Shown here piece after piece: positions 26,956-36,283 of a stretch of DNA of 64,000 nucleotides. The translations under genes were made by a program, and so were the position numbers. Positions within the stretch are counted from its first letter, which is position 1, and each line of letters opens with the position of its first letter. The notes beneath the pieces were generated by a model that was not told where the DNA came from, searched no databases, and saw only the letters and a list, made by a program, of their open reading frames with translations. This stretch comes from CAVPJW01 sp963705525 (lineage in GTDB: Bacteria > Acidobacteriota > Vicinamibacteria > Vicinamibacterales > CAVPJW01), in contig CAVPJW010000006.1 in the NCBI GenBank assembly GCA_963705525.1, positions 434,001-498,000 of the forward strand. The letters run 5' to 3'.

Positions 26956-29692
26956 CGAGCACCTGTCCGAGCTGCTTGATCTCCTCACCGTACAACGCCC
27001 AGTTTCCATCGCGCTGCGCCTGAAGCGCGCGCTGATAGTGTTCGCGGGCCTGCTCGGCGAGGCGAGCAAAACCATCCTGTCCTGGACCCGGGAGATCCGT
27101 TGGGGGGACCGCGTTGCCCGGAACGGGCGGCGCTGCCGCGGTCAGAGGTGTTCGTGTGCCGGTTTGCGCACCGGGTCCCAGCGCTCCAGCGCCGAACAGG
27201 CGATCGAGCGCCGCATCGAGGTTATCTTCCATCACGATCTGCCCCTGATAGGCCACGATCACTCGCTTCAGCTCGGGAATCTTGCCGGTCGTTCCCCGGA
27301 GATAGAGCGGCCTGATGTACAGCAGCGATTTCTCGATCGGAATCACCAGCAGCGTCCCCTGGATCACCTGCGAGCCCTGCTGATTCCAGAGCGTGATTTG
27401 CGGCGAGATCGTCTGGTCCTGGTTGATGCGCGCGACAACCTGACGAGGTCCGAAGACCACCTTCTGTTTCGGAAAACGAAAGACGACGAGTTTCCCGTAG
27501 TGCTCGCCGTCGCTTCGCGCGACCATCCATGCCGACAGATTGTCCTTGCGCCGAGGCGTGAAGGGGAGAATCTGTATGAACTCCGCGGCGTTGGTCTGCC
27601 CCGGGAGTTTCATGATCATGTAATAGGGCGAGAGCGGCACGCCGCCGCGATCTTCTTCCGCGAGCGACGGCACTTCCCACTCGTCTTCCTTGTTGTAGAA
27701 GACCGCCGGATTGGTCATGTGGTACGTCGAGTACATCGAGCTCTGGATTGAGAAGATGTCCTCGGGATAGCGAACGTGCTGCCTGATGGCGTCGGGCATG
27801 TCCGCGAGCGGTTGAAACACACCAGGAAAGATCGCGGCGTACGTTCGGGCGATGGGGTCCTTCGCATCCGCCAGGTAGAACGTCGTCGTACCGTCGTACG
27901 CGTCGATGACGACCTTCACCGAATTGCGGATGTAGTTCACGCCTCGCGCCGCGGGGGTCGAATAGGGATACCGATCGGTCAGCGTATAGGCGTCGAGGAG
28001 CCAGAAGAGTCGTCCGCCGGCTATCACGATGTAAGGATCCGAGTCGAACGTCAGGAACGGCGCGATGGTTTCGACGCGCTCCCTGACGTTGCGCGTCATG
28101 AGGATGCGACTTTCCGGCGTGATGTTCTGGCTGAGCAGCAGCTTGAGCGACCTCAGACTGATGCTGTAGAGCAGCCGCCGCGTGAAGGACCCGATCGGCA
28201 CGCCGGTCGAGCCTGAATACGTGGTCTTAACGTTGTCGTCGCCCTTCGGATAGTCAAATTCGCCGTCCCTCGTGCGGACGAAGACGTAGTCATTCGACAG
28301 CTCGCCGAAATAGATGCTGGGTTGATCGATCTTCAAGTCTACGGACGACTGCGGCGGCAGATCTTTGATGAAGAGGACCGGCAGGCCTTCGTCGGTCACC
28401 TGATTGACCGGGCCGAGCGTCAGGCCGTATCCGTGGGTGAACGTCAGCCGCTCGTTGATCCAGTTCCGGTTGGGCAGGCTCGACGAGCTCAGTTCCCTCG
28501 CCGACAGCATGATCTGCCGATACTCGCCATTGATGGTGTAGCGATCGTTATCGACGGAGACGAAATCGTAGTACGTCCTGATTTCCTGGATTTGGCCGAA
28601 CGTATCGAGGAGTGGCTGGTGATCCCAGAGGCGCACGTTCCTGAGCGTCGTGGCATTCGCTGCGATGTCGGCACGGCTCAGCGAGGCATCTCCTGTAAGC
28701 TCCTGTTCGTCCACGCCATCCAATGCGAACGCACGCCGGGTGGACGCGATGTTGTGGACGATGTAAGGAGACTCGCGAACCTGCTCGTTGGGCCCGACGC
28801 TGAAGCGCTGGACGAAGGCCGCGTACGCCTGCCCGCCGCCGAGCGCAAGGACGTACAACGCCACTGCCGCCGGAAGCAGCCACCGCTGATTCGAGAAGCC
28901 GTGCCAGAGGGCAATCACGGCGCTGATCGTGGCAGTCACGGCGAGGACGCGCGCCGCGGGAAAGCGCGCGAAGACATCGCTGTATCCGGCGCCGTAGATG
29001 ATGCCCGACGCCGTGGTCAACGTCTGGGGAATCTGAAGCAAAGCGCCCCAGGCCAGCAGCGCGAAGAAGATTGCCGCGAGGATCGACAGGTGGCGCTGCG
29101 CCGCACTCGACAGCGTGAGTCCACCGAATTGCGAAAAGCCGAGCGCGCGGGAGAGCACGTAGATGGCGCCCGACCCGAGTGCGGCCACCACCACGAGCAG
29201 AAGCATCAGGCCGCGCACCGCCTCGAGGAAGGGCAGTGTGAAGACGTAGTACGCAATGTCGCGGTGAAGGATTGGATCGACGTCGCCAAACGCCACGCCG
29301 TTCCGGTAACTCAGCCACGTCAGCCATTGGCCCGACGCCACCAGGCCCAGAATGACGGCCAGGATGCCGGCCACGCCAAGGATCAGCCGTCTGATCTCTT
29401 CGCGTCCGGGCATCGCGATCTCGATGCCTTCGCGCGTCTGGAACCGGACGGCCCTCAAGTTCCGCATCGAGCCCAGGGCGACCAGCAGGTTCGCATACAG
29501 CCACGCGAACGACGCCGCGAACACCGCGACCAGCAGGAAGCCCTTCGTGGCCAGTTCCTTGCTGAAGACCTGGCGGTAGCCGACGTCGCCGAACCACAGC
29601 CAGTCGGTATAGAAACTGACCACGGACGGCACCACGAACAGCACGAGGGCCGCGACAATGACGAGGGCGAGGCGGATGGAGAGACGTTTCAC
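26933..29692 (-). CDS. UPF0182 family integral membrane protein
   Basis: A protein of 919 residues, the typical size of UPF0182 (COG1615). Seven membrane helices lie in the first 300 residues (for example LALVIVAALVLFVVPSVVSF, LILGVAGILAVILGLVASG and LLPAAVALYVLALGGGQAY), followed by a large outer domain with conserved stretches (DHQPLLDTFGQIQEIRTYYD, WINERLTFTHGYGLTLGPVN, YFGELSNDYVFVRT, EIPELKR-like GKIPELKRVIVAYQ). The C-terminal 80 residues are proline-rich, then a helical tail. The function of the family is unknown. The end of the gene is encoded by the heptamer array, so its terminal residues probably drift with the repeat. It is divergent from the DapA-like gene across 71 bases. Confidence 0.9.
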   Translation of the reverse strand: MKRLSIRLALVIVAALVLFVVPSVVSFYTDWLWFGDVGYRQVFSKELATKGFLLVAVFAASFAWLYANLLVALGSMRNLRAVRFQTREGIEIAMPGREEIRRLILGVAGILAVILGLVASGQWLTWLSYRNGVAFGDVDPILHRDIAYYVFTLPFLEAVRGLMLLLVVVAALGSGAIYVLSRALGFSQFGGLTLSSAAQRHLSILAAIFFALLAWGALLQIPQTLTTASGIIYGAGYSDVFARFPAARVLAVTATISAVIALWHGFSNQRWLLPAAVALYVLALGGGQAYAAFVQRFSVGPNEQVRESPYIVHNIASTRRAFALDGVDEQELTGDASLSRADIAANATTLRNVRLWDHQPLLDTFGQIQEIRTYYDFVSVDNDRYTINGEYRQIMLSARELSSSSLPNRNWINERLTFTHGYGLTLGPVNQVTDEGLPVLFIKDLPPQSSVDLKIDQPSIYFGELSNDYVFVRTRDGEFDYPKGDDNVKTTYSGSTGVPIGSFTRRLLYSISLRSLKLLLSQNITPESRILMTRNVRERVETIAPFLTFDSDPYIVIAGGRLFWLLDAYTLTDRYPYSTPAARGVNYIRNSVKVVIDAYDGTTTFYLADAKDPIARTYAAIFPGVFQPLADMPDAIRQHVRYPEDIFSIQSSMYSTYHMTNPAVFYNKEDEWEVPSLAEEDRGGVPLSPYYMIMKLPGQTNAAEFIQILPFTPRRKDNLSAWMVARSDGEHYGKLVVFRFPKQKVVFGPRQVVARINQDQTISPQITLWNQQGSQVIQGTLLVIPIEKSLLYIRPLYLRGTTGKIPELKRVIVAYQGQIVMEDNLDAALDRLFGAGALGPGAQTGTRTPLTAAAPPVPGNAVPPTDLPGPGQDGFARLAEQAREHYQRALQAQRDGNWALYGEEIKQLGQVLEELRTKN

Positions 29693-29763
29693 GAGCGGTT
29701 ACCTTTCAAATCGACTGTGAACAAGCCATACTATCTCGCTTTTTGCTTCCCGGGAGGCAGGAC

Positions 29764-30706
29764 GTGGCCGGTCTGCAGGGCACCATCGTTCCGCTGGTGA
29801 CACCGTTTCTCCACGATGAACGCCTCGATACGCGCGCTCTGGGCCGGCTGATCGAGTTCGCGCTCGCCGAGGAATCAGACGGACTGATGCTGAGCGCGCT
29901 GACTGGCGAGGGTCCGCTGCTCGATGCCGACGAGACGCTTCGCCTCTGGGAGGAGGCCTTCCCCGTCATCCGGGGGCGAGTGCCGGTCGTCCCGACGGTT
30001 ATTTCGACGACGACCAGGCGGGCGGTGACGCTCGTCAAGACGGCGGAACGGCTCGGTGCCGCGGCCGTGATGGTGGCGCCGATCCTCCCTGAGCTGTACC
30101 TCAGGACGCTCCGAACACGATGCGGCCGGATTCTTCGCCGACGTGGCGTCGGCTTCAAGCCTCCCGCTGGTCCTCTTCAATTACCCGTCGCTGACCGGGA
30201 TCGATCTCAGGCCGCCGTTCGTTGCCCGACTGGCCGACGCGATCCCCTCGGTGGCGTACATCAAAGAGAGCACCGCCGAGACGCCACGCATCAGCGAGAT
30301 TGCACGACTGGGCCAGGGCCGAGTCGAGGTGATCTGCGGTGCGCCGCACGTGGCGCTCGAATCCCTCACGCTTGGCTGTCGAACCTGGATCACCGGCATT
30401 CTGAACGTGATGCCGCGCTCCGGGCGACAGCTGATGCGGGCGGTCCAGATGGGCGATCTGGAGCTCGCGCGCCGAATCAACAGAGAACAGATCCTGCCGA
30501 CGTTCCAGGTCATTCAAAGCAGCCTGAATCCCTCCGGAACGATCAAGCACGGGCTGGCGTGCCGCGGCATCGACGTCGGGATTCCACGCCGTCCCGGGAG
30601 TCCTCTCGATCCCGTGCACCAGGTGATGCTCAGACGGCACGTTGAGGACTTGGGTGATCTCGAACCGGCATCCGAGCGAGATCTGGCGAGACTGGCCCAT
30701 CGTTGA
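29764..30706 (+). pseudogene. DapA-like aldolase (DHDPS/NAL superfamily), frameshifted
   Basis: About 313 residues if one base is skipped; the span is 314 codons plus one base. The first frame runs from GTG at 29764 (GGGAGG 8 bases upstream): GLQGTIVPLVTPFLHDERLD, then SALTGEGPLLDADETLRLWE and GAAAVMVAPILPELYLRTL. After about 30104-30112 the frame changes and continues EHDAAGFFADVASASSLPLV, LFNYPSLTG with the family tyrosine, and AYIKESTAE with the Schiff-base lysine, to a normal C-terminus. The family condenses or cleaves pyruvate with an aldehyde, as in dihydrodipicolinate synthase or N-acetylneuraminate lyase. No lysine-biosynthesis genes are nearby, so a catabolic role is as likely. It precedes the acylase gene by 33 bases. 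Confidence 0.8.
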
Positions 30707-30739
30707 GCTGAAAATAGAGATACGGACGGAGGAGTGCGT

Positions 30740-33187
30740 ATGCGTGGACGTGAGTCGGTAACGGCGTTACTTTTCTCGAGCTTCATTCTTACCGCAGCGT
30801 GTCAGCGATCGACGGCTCCGGCTCCGGACGCGAACTCTTCGAAGCCCTCGCCTCTTTCACGAACCACCGGCACGCTCGGCGTGGACGGATTCCGCGACGA
30901 AGTGCGCATCGTCCGCGACCGCTGGGGCATTCCGCATATCTACGCACAGAACGTCGAGGACCTCTTCATGGCGCAGGGACTCGTGCAGGCCCAGGATCGG
31001 CTGTTTCAGATTGATCTGTGGCGGAGATCGACGCAAGGGCGGCTGGCTGAAGTGCTCGGCCCGAATTTCATCGCCCGGGATCGAATGACGAGGCTCGTCC
31101 AGTACACCAAGAGTGATGACGAGGAGTGGAAGAGCTACGCGCCTGACGCTCGCGAGATTGCGGCGGCGTTCGTCCGTGGGATCAATGCGTGGATCGACAT
31201 CACCAAGGACAATCTGCCCGAGGAGTTCCGGGTTGCGGGCTACACGCCTGAGCATTGGAAGGCCGAGGATCTCCTCAGCCGAGCCGAAGCCTTCGCCATG
31301 AGCAGCAACGCCACGCAGGAGGTGTTCCGTTCGCGCCTGACGACCGCCGTGGGCCTGGAGCGCGCGACGCTCCTGATGCCCCCCGACCCTCGCACGTCCA
31401 TCCATGTGCCAGGCGGCGTTGATCTCGCCGTCGTCAACTCACTTCTCGCCGATGGCCTCGCGAACATCGGCGCGTCTGCTCGCTTCGACAAGCGATCAGC
31501 CACCACGGACGCGACGCGCGATCGGGCCAGTCAGCTGGCCGAGGCGCGGCCGGGTGATGAGTGGCCATCGAAAGAGGGCAGCAACAACTGGGTGATTGCG
31601 GGCAGCCGCTCGGCGACCGGGAAGCCGATTCTCGCGAACGACCCTCACCGCAATCTCGACCATCCGTCGCTCCGCTATCTCGTGCACCTCAACGCGCCGG
31701 GCTGGAACGTCATCGGGTCGGTCGTACCGTGGTTCCCCGGTGTGGCCATCGGGCACAACGAACGGATCGCGTGGGGGCTGACGATCTTCGCCAACGATGC
31801 GCAGGACCTCTATGTCGAGCAGGTCAACCCGGCGAATCCTCGCCAGTACCGTTCGAAGGGACAATGGGTCGACATGCGGGCGGTGAACGATTCCATCAAC
31901 GTGAAGGGACGAGCCGACGCCGTCGCGGTCGAGCATCTGTACACCATTCACGGACCGGTCGTCGCCGTGGACTCCGAGCGACATCTGGCCTTCGCGCTCA
32001 GATGGACGGGATCGGAGCCCGGCACTGCGGGTTACCTCGGCGCCCTCTCGCTCGACCGCGCGAACAACTGGCCTGAATTCCGCGAAGCGTTGAAGCATTG
32101 GAAGATGCCGGGCGAAAACTTCGTCTATGCGGACGTTGACGGGAACATTGGATATCAGGCGGCGACCATGGCCCCGATCCGCTCGAAGGGACTGGGCCTG
32201 TATCCCGTCCCCGGCTGGACAGGCGAGTACGAATGGAAAGGTTGGTACTCGCTCGACGACCTTCCGCATGCGGCCAATCCCGCCAACGGCTACCTCGCCA
32301 CATCCAACCACAACACGCTTCCGCCGGGCTACAAGCCGATCGTCGGCTTTGCATGGAGCGGACCGGCGCGGATTAGCCGCGTCCGCGAGGTGCTCGAGGG
32401 TGGGAAGACATTCAGCGTGGACGACTTCAAGAAGCTGCAACATGACGCGCGGCCTTGGAACGCCGAGCAGCTGGTTCCGCTTCTCGACAAGCTTCACTTT
32501 GCGGACGTCGACGTCGAGCGCGCGAGAGAGGAGCTCGTCGCGTGGGACAAGATACTGGCTCGGGATTCGATACCGGCCACCATTTACGTGGTGTGGGAAA
32601 CCAAGCTGATCGACGCGCTCGTGGCAAAGTGGCTCGAAGGGACCATGGCCTCCGAGTACACGCGCAGGATCGAACCCGCCTGGCTCGTGCCGACGCTCAC
32701 CCGTCCGAATGCGACGTGGTTCGGACCCAATCCCGCTGCCAAGCGTGACGCTGTGCTCGAGGCGGCGCTGTCCGCGGCCGTCGCCGAGCTCAAACAGACG
32801 GTCGGAGCTGATCCGGAAAGCTGGAAATGGGGCAAGCTGCATCTCGCGCTGTTCCGCCACGCCCTGTCACCCGTGGATTCCGCGGTGGAAAAACGCTTCA
32901 ACGTCGGCCCGATTGGCCGGGGCGGTTACGGGGACGCGGTGTTCAGCACTTCAGGTCCCGGCTTCAGTCAGACCGACGGTGCGACGTTCAGAGAAGTGAT
33001 GGATGTCGCCGACTGGGATCGCTCGGTGGGAACGAGCGCGCCGGGACAGTCCGGTCAACCGGGGAGCCCTCATTTCGACGACCTCGCGCGCATGTGGGGC
33101 AACGAAGAGTATTTCCCGTACTCCTTCTCGAAGGAGATGGTGGAGAAGAACGCCGAAGGCACGCTTGTCCTGACCCCACGACGATAG
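30740..33187 (+). CDS. penicillin acylase family N-terminal nucleophile hydrolase, lipoprotein
   Basis: A protein of 815 residues. A signal peptide with a lipobox-like end (SSFILTAAC, Cys21) suggests outer-membrane anchoring. The alpha chain has RDRWGIPHIYAQNVEDLFMA and AQGLVQAQDRLFQIDLWRR. The autocleavage site is before the catalytic serine in KEGSNNWVIAGSRSATG (Ser281), followed by ANDPH and the beta chain (GHNERIAWGLTIFANDAQDL). Family members hydrolyse amides such as penicillin G, cephalosporins or acyl-homoserine lactones; the natural substrate here is unknown. GGAGGA lies 6 bases before the ATG; the GTG at 30734 overlaps that site. It is followed by the M16 pair after 200 bases. Confidence 0.9.
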   Translation: MRGRESVTALLFSSFILTAACQRSTAPAPDANSSKPSPLSRTTGTLGVDGFRDEVRIVRDRWGIPHIYAQNVEDLFMAQGLVQAQDRLFQIDLWRRSTQGRLAEVLGPNFIARDRMTRLVQYTKSDDEEWKSYAPDAREIAAAFVRGINAWIDITKDNLPEEFRVAGYTPEHWKAEDLLSRAEAFAMSSNATQEVFRSRLTTAVGLERATLLMPPDPRTSIHVPGGVDLAVVNSLLADGLANIGASARFDKRSATTDATRDRASQLAEARPGDEWPSKEGSNNWVIAGSRSATGKPILANDPHRNLDHPSLRYLVHLNAPGWNVIGSVVPWFPGVAIGHNERIAWGLTIFANDAQDLYVEQVNPANPRQYRSKGQWVDMRAVNDSINVKGRADAVAVEHLYTIHGPVVAVDSERHLAFALRWTGSEPGTAGYLGALSLDRANNWPEFREALKHWKMPGENFVYADVDGNIGYQAATMAPIRSKGLGLYPVPGWTGEYEWKGWYSLDDLPHAANPANGYLATSNHNTLPPGYKPIVGFAWSGPARISRVREVLEGGKTFSVDDFKKLQHDARPWNAEQLVPLLDKLHFADVDVERAREELVAWDKILARDSIPATIYVVWETKLIDALVAKWLEGTMASEYTRRIEPAWLVPTLTRPNATWFGPNPAAKRDAVLEAALSAAVAELKQTVGADPESWKWGKLHLALFRHALSPVDSAVEKRFNVGPIGRGGYGDAVFSTSGPGFSQTDGATFREVMDVADWDRSVGTSAPGQSGQPGSPHFDDLARMWGNEEYFPYSFSKEMVEKNAEGTLVLTPRR

Positions 33188-33355
33188 TCGAGGCGCAGCC
33201 GGACGTTCATCACACCATTCGTCACAACTCGAACCGGTCAGGACCGCGGGTCGTCTAAGCTCACCAAGGGGGTGGCAGCGACGCCAGTCGTGTGTGCCGA
33301 CTCTCCGTATGTTTTCTTGTCGCGAGCCGCATGTGTAGTAAAGATCCGCGCGCAG

Positions 33356-33375
33356 CCCAGGGCTTCAGTCCTGGG
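33356..33375 (+). other. hairpin beside the M16 ribosome site
   Basis: CCCAGG (33356-33361) and CCTGGG (33370-33375) form a 6-bp stem with loop gcttcagt. It ends two bases before the ribosome site AGGAG (33378-33382) of the M16 gene. A weak promoter (TTGTCG at 33317, TAAAGA at 33339, spacing 16) would start the transcript just before it, so it would cap the 5' end of the message. Confidence 0.4.
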
Positions 33376-33387
33376 ACAGGAGTGGAC

Positions 33388-34815
33388 GTGAGCACCAGCT
33401 TTCGTTGCATCACAATTGGCACGGCTTTGGTGATCGCCGCGCTCTCGGTTACAGGACTGGCAGCGCCTCTCGAACGAAGAGCCCGCCTTCAGTCGGGATC
33501 GCCCTCCGCTCCCGCGGCGAGCGCGTTTTCCGTTCCCGTGTTCTACGGAAGCCTGCCCAATGGCCTGCGCGTCGTGGTCAGCGAAGACCGTCGCGCGCCG
33601 GTGGTGACGGTCGAAGTGATGTACCGGATCGGCTTTCGCATCGAACCCAAGGGCCGGACGGGTTTCGCGCATCTGTTCGAGCACATGATGTTCCAGGGAT
33701 CGGATCAGGTCGCCAAGTTCGAGCACGTGCAGATCGTCAACGCCAATGGTGGCGTGCTGAATGGGTCGACGCGCTTCGATCACACGAACTACTGGGAGAC
33801 GATGCCGTCGAGTGCGCTGGAGCTGGCGCTGTGGCTCGAGGCGGATCGCATGCGATCGCTCAAAGTGACGCCGGAGAACCTCAAGAACCAGCAGAACGTG
33901 GTCAGCGAGGAAGTGCGCGTGAACGTGCTCAACCAGCCGTATGCGGCTTTCGAGTGGCTCGGGCTGCCCCAGAAGGCCAACACCAACTGGTACAACGCGC
34001 ACAATTTCTACGGCGACCTGTCGGAGCTGGAGGCGGCAACTATCGAAGACGTGCAGAAGTTCTTCGAGACGTACTACGCGCCCAACAACGCCGTGCTCGT
34101 GGTCGTGGGCGATACGAACGCCGACGAGGTGATGCGGCTGGCCGCGAAGCACTTTGGCGGCATCGCGTCACACCCGCTGCCGGCAAGCCCTGACATCAGT
34201 GAACCGCCTCAGACTGCGGAGAAGCGATTCACGGAGGACGATCATCTGGCGCAGACGCCGGCCATCGCGCTCGGTTATCACCTGCCGCCGCGGCTCAGCC
34301 GGGAGTTCTTCGCGCTGTCGCTGCTCGACCCGCTGCTCGTCGGCGACGAGAGCGCGCTCCTGTACCAGAAACTCGTGAAGGACACCCAGCTGGCGACCGG
34401 CGTCATCGGCGGCTTCAATCTGCTCGGCAACAACTACGATTTCAACGGGCCGATGCTCTACACGATTCGCGTGGACTATCGGAACGCCAGGACGGGTGCC
34501 GATGTGCTCGCCGCGATCGATCAGGTGGTTGAGGAGATTCAGCAGAAGGGCGTGGCCGCCGCCGACCTCCGTCAGGCCAGAGTGGCGTTGAAGTCGGCGT
34601 TCTTCAACGACCTCGAGGGGTTCGGCCTCGCCAATCTGCTTGCGGCGTTTGCGCTGTTCGACAACGACCCCGGCAAAATCAATACGATTCTGACCGAGCT
34701 CGACAAGGTGACGCCGGCGGAGGTGCAGGCCGCCGCGGCGAAGTATCTGGCGCCTTCGAACCGGACGTCTATCGATCGCCGGCCCGCGACCGCACCGACT
34801 GGAGGTGCAAAATGA
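33388..34815 (+). CDS. M16 family zinc metallopeptidase, catalytic subunit
   Basis: A protein of 475 residues from GTG at 33388, with AGGAG 5 bases upstream and a signal peptide (STSFRCITIGTALVIAALSV...GLAA). The inverted zinc motif HLFEH (95-99, in GFAHLFEHMMFQGSD) and the downstream glutamates (VVSEEVRVNVLNQPYAAF) identify an active pitrilysin-type peptidase. The partner gene overlaps its stop by four bases (ATGA). Such two-gene M16B pairs form a periplasmic heterodimer that degrades peptides, with this chain providing the zinc site. In-frame starts further upstream lack a signal peptide and ribosome site. Confidence 0.9.
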   Translation: MSTSFRCITIGTALVIAALSVTGLAAPLERRARLQSGSPSAPAASAFSVPVFYGSLPNGLRVVVSEDRRAPVVTVEVMYRIGFRIEPKGRTGFAHLFEHMMFQGSDQVAKFEHVQIVNANGGVLNGSTRFDHTNYWETMPSSALELALWLEADRMRSLKVTPENLKNQQNVVSEEVRVNVLNQPYAAFEWLGLPQKANTNWYNAHNFYGDLSELEAATIEDVQKFFETYYAPNNAVLVVVGDTNADEVMRLAAKHFGGIASHPLPASPDISEPPQTAEKRFTEDDHLAQTPAIALGYHLPPRLSREFFALSLLDPLLVGDESALLYQKLVKDTQLATGVIGGFNLLGNNYDFNGPMLYTIRVDYRNARTGADVLAAIDQVVEEIQQKGVAAADLRQARVALKSAFFNDLEGFGLANLLAAFALFDNDPGKINTILTELDKVTPAEVQAAAAKYLAPSNRTSIDRRPATAPTGGAK

Positions 34816-36278
34816 AGCCGCTCGCATCGACGATCGCGACGGGATCTGTGGCGCTGCTGGTGGCGTTCGGCTCCGGCGGTCCGACGGCGGCCGCCGCGCT
34901 CCAGACGAGCGGAGCCACTGCACGGCCGGCCGTGGGGCCGGATCGACCGTTCACGGTGTCAGCGCGTTTTGAAGAGACGCTGACGAACGGGTTGAAGGTG
35001 GTGGTCGTGCGAGAGCCGTCGATACCCAAGGTATCCGTCGTGCTCACCATTCTGACCGGCCTGGCCGCGGACAACCCCGACGCGCCGGGCGTAGCCTCCA
35101 TGACGGCTGACGCCATCCAGGAAGGTACACGCACGCGGACGAGCCGCGAGATCCGTCGGGCGGCGTTCGGCATGGGCGCGAGCCTGAGTGCGTCGGTCGC
35201 CCAGGACTTCACTACCGTCTCGCTTCGCGGGCTGTCCGAATACACACCGGGCTTGATCGATCTTCTGGGGGACGTCGTCCTCAATCCGATCTTTCCGCAG
35301 TCGGAGGTCGATATTCTCAAGGCCAACGAGCTCCAGGGCCTCCAGCAGCAGAAGTCGTCGCCGCAATACCTGTCCCAGCGAACATTCCGGAAGGCGCTAT
35401 TCGGAGCGCATCCGTATGGGCGCATCTCGCCGACTCCCGAGTCGGTGAAGGCCATCGATCGAAATGCGCTGGTGAACTTCCACGAGGCGTACTATCGCCC
35501 GAACAATGCATTCGTGCTGGTGGTGGGTGATGTCGAGTCGGCGCCGGTCACCGACGCAGTGCGGAAGGCGTTCGGCGCGTGGACCCCACGCAGCGTGACC
35601 CGCGCCGGACTGCCCGAGGCCCCCAAATTGAGCGGTCGTCGCCTCGTGTTCGTTCAGCGGCCGGGCAGCGTGCAATCATCGATTTCTCTGGGCAACTTCA
35701 GCATCAAGCGCACCGATCCCGGCTGGTACAACCTGTCGGTTGCCAACACCGTGTACGGCGGGGCGTTCAATTCGCGCATCGTGAGAAACATTCGCGAGGA
35801 CAAGGGCTACACCTACTCGCCATTCTCGCAGTTCGCCGCCTTCAGGGAAGGCGGCTTCTACCGCTTTGCCGCCGATGTGCGAAACGAAGTGACCGGCGCC
35901 ACGCTGAAGGAAGTTTACGGAGAGACGGACAAGCTGAGAGCCGAGGGCGCCTCGGGCGAAGAGCTCGACAACGTCAAGCGATACCTCAAGGGCGTCTTCG
36001 TCATCTCGGCGTCCTCACAGGGTGGTTTGACCAGCGCTTTGAACAACATTTACGCATTCGGTCTGCCATCGAACTATCTCGAGACCTATCAGGCGCGAAT
36101 CTCCGCGGTCGCGCCCGCCGACGTCAAAGCCGGCGCGCAGGTATTGCTCGGCTCGTCGGATTCGCTCGTCGTCATTGTCGGCGACTATCCCAAGGTCAAG
36201 GATCAGCTCACCGGCTTCAGCGAGACGACATTTGAGGATCTGGATGGGAAGCCTATTCCGGCGCCCGGGACCAATTGA
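34812..36278 (+). CDS. M16 family peptidase, non-catalytic partner subunit
   Basis: A protein of 488 residues with a signal peptide (MKPLASTIATGSVALLVAFG). It follows the M16 fold (LTNGLKVVVVREPSIPKVSV, ANTVYGGAFNSRIVRNIRED) but the HxxEH motif is replaced by MTADAI in the equivalent place, so it cannot bind zinc. It retains the substrate-binding R/Y element (REDKGYTYSPFSQF) that the partner chain supplies in these heterodimers. It is coupled to the upstream gene by an ATGA overlap. A 5-base spacer separates it from the convergent sarcosine oxidase gene, with no terminator visible. Confidence 0.9.
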   Translation: MKPLASTIATGSVALLVAFGSGGPTAAAALQTSGATARPAVGPDRPFTVSARFEETLTNGLKVVVVREPSIPKVSVVLTILTGLAADNPDAPGVASMTADAIQEGTRTRTSREIRRAAFGMGASLSASVAQDFTTVSLRGLSEYTPGLIDLLGDVVLNPIFPQSEVDILKANELQGLQQQKSSPQYLSQRTFRKALFGAHPYGRISPTPESVKAIDRNALVNFHEAYYRPNNAFVLVVGDVESAPVTDAVRKAFGAWTPRSVTRAGLPEAPKLSGRRLVFVQRPGSVQSSISLGNFSIKRTDPGWYNLSVANTVYGGAFNSRIVRNIREDKGYTYSPFSQFAAFREGGFYRFAADVRNEVTGATLKEVYGETDKLRAEGASGEELDNVKRYLKGVFVISASSQGGLTSALNNIYAFGLPSNYLETYQARISAVAPADVKAGAQVLLGSSDSLVVIVGDYPKVKDQLTGFSETTFEDLDGKPIPAPGTN

Positions 36279-36283
36279 GTGAC

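Noticed and set aside
28322..29800. Rightward frame of 492 codons opposite UPF0182
   Set aside because: It is antisense, charged and repetitive, without domains, and the opposite strand has conserved membrane helices.
31496..32860. Leftward frame of 454 codons opposite the acylase
   Set aside because: It is a shadow of the acylase gene, with no motif of its own.
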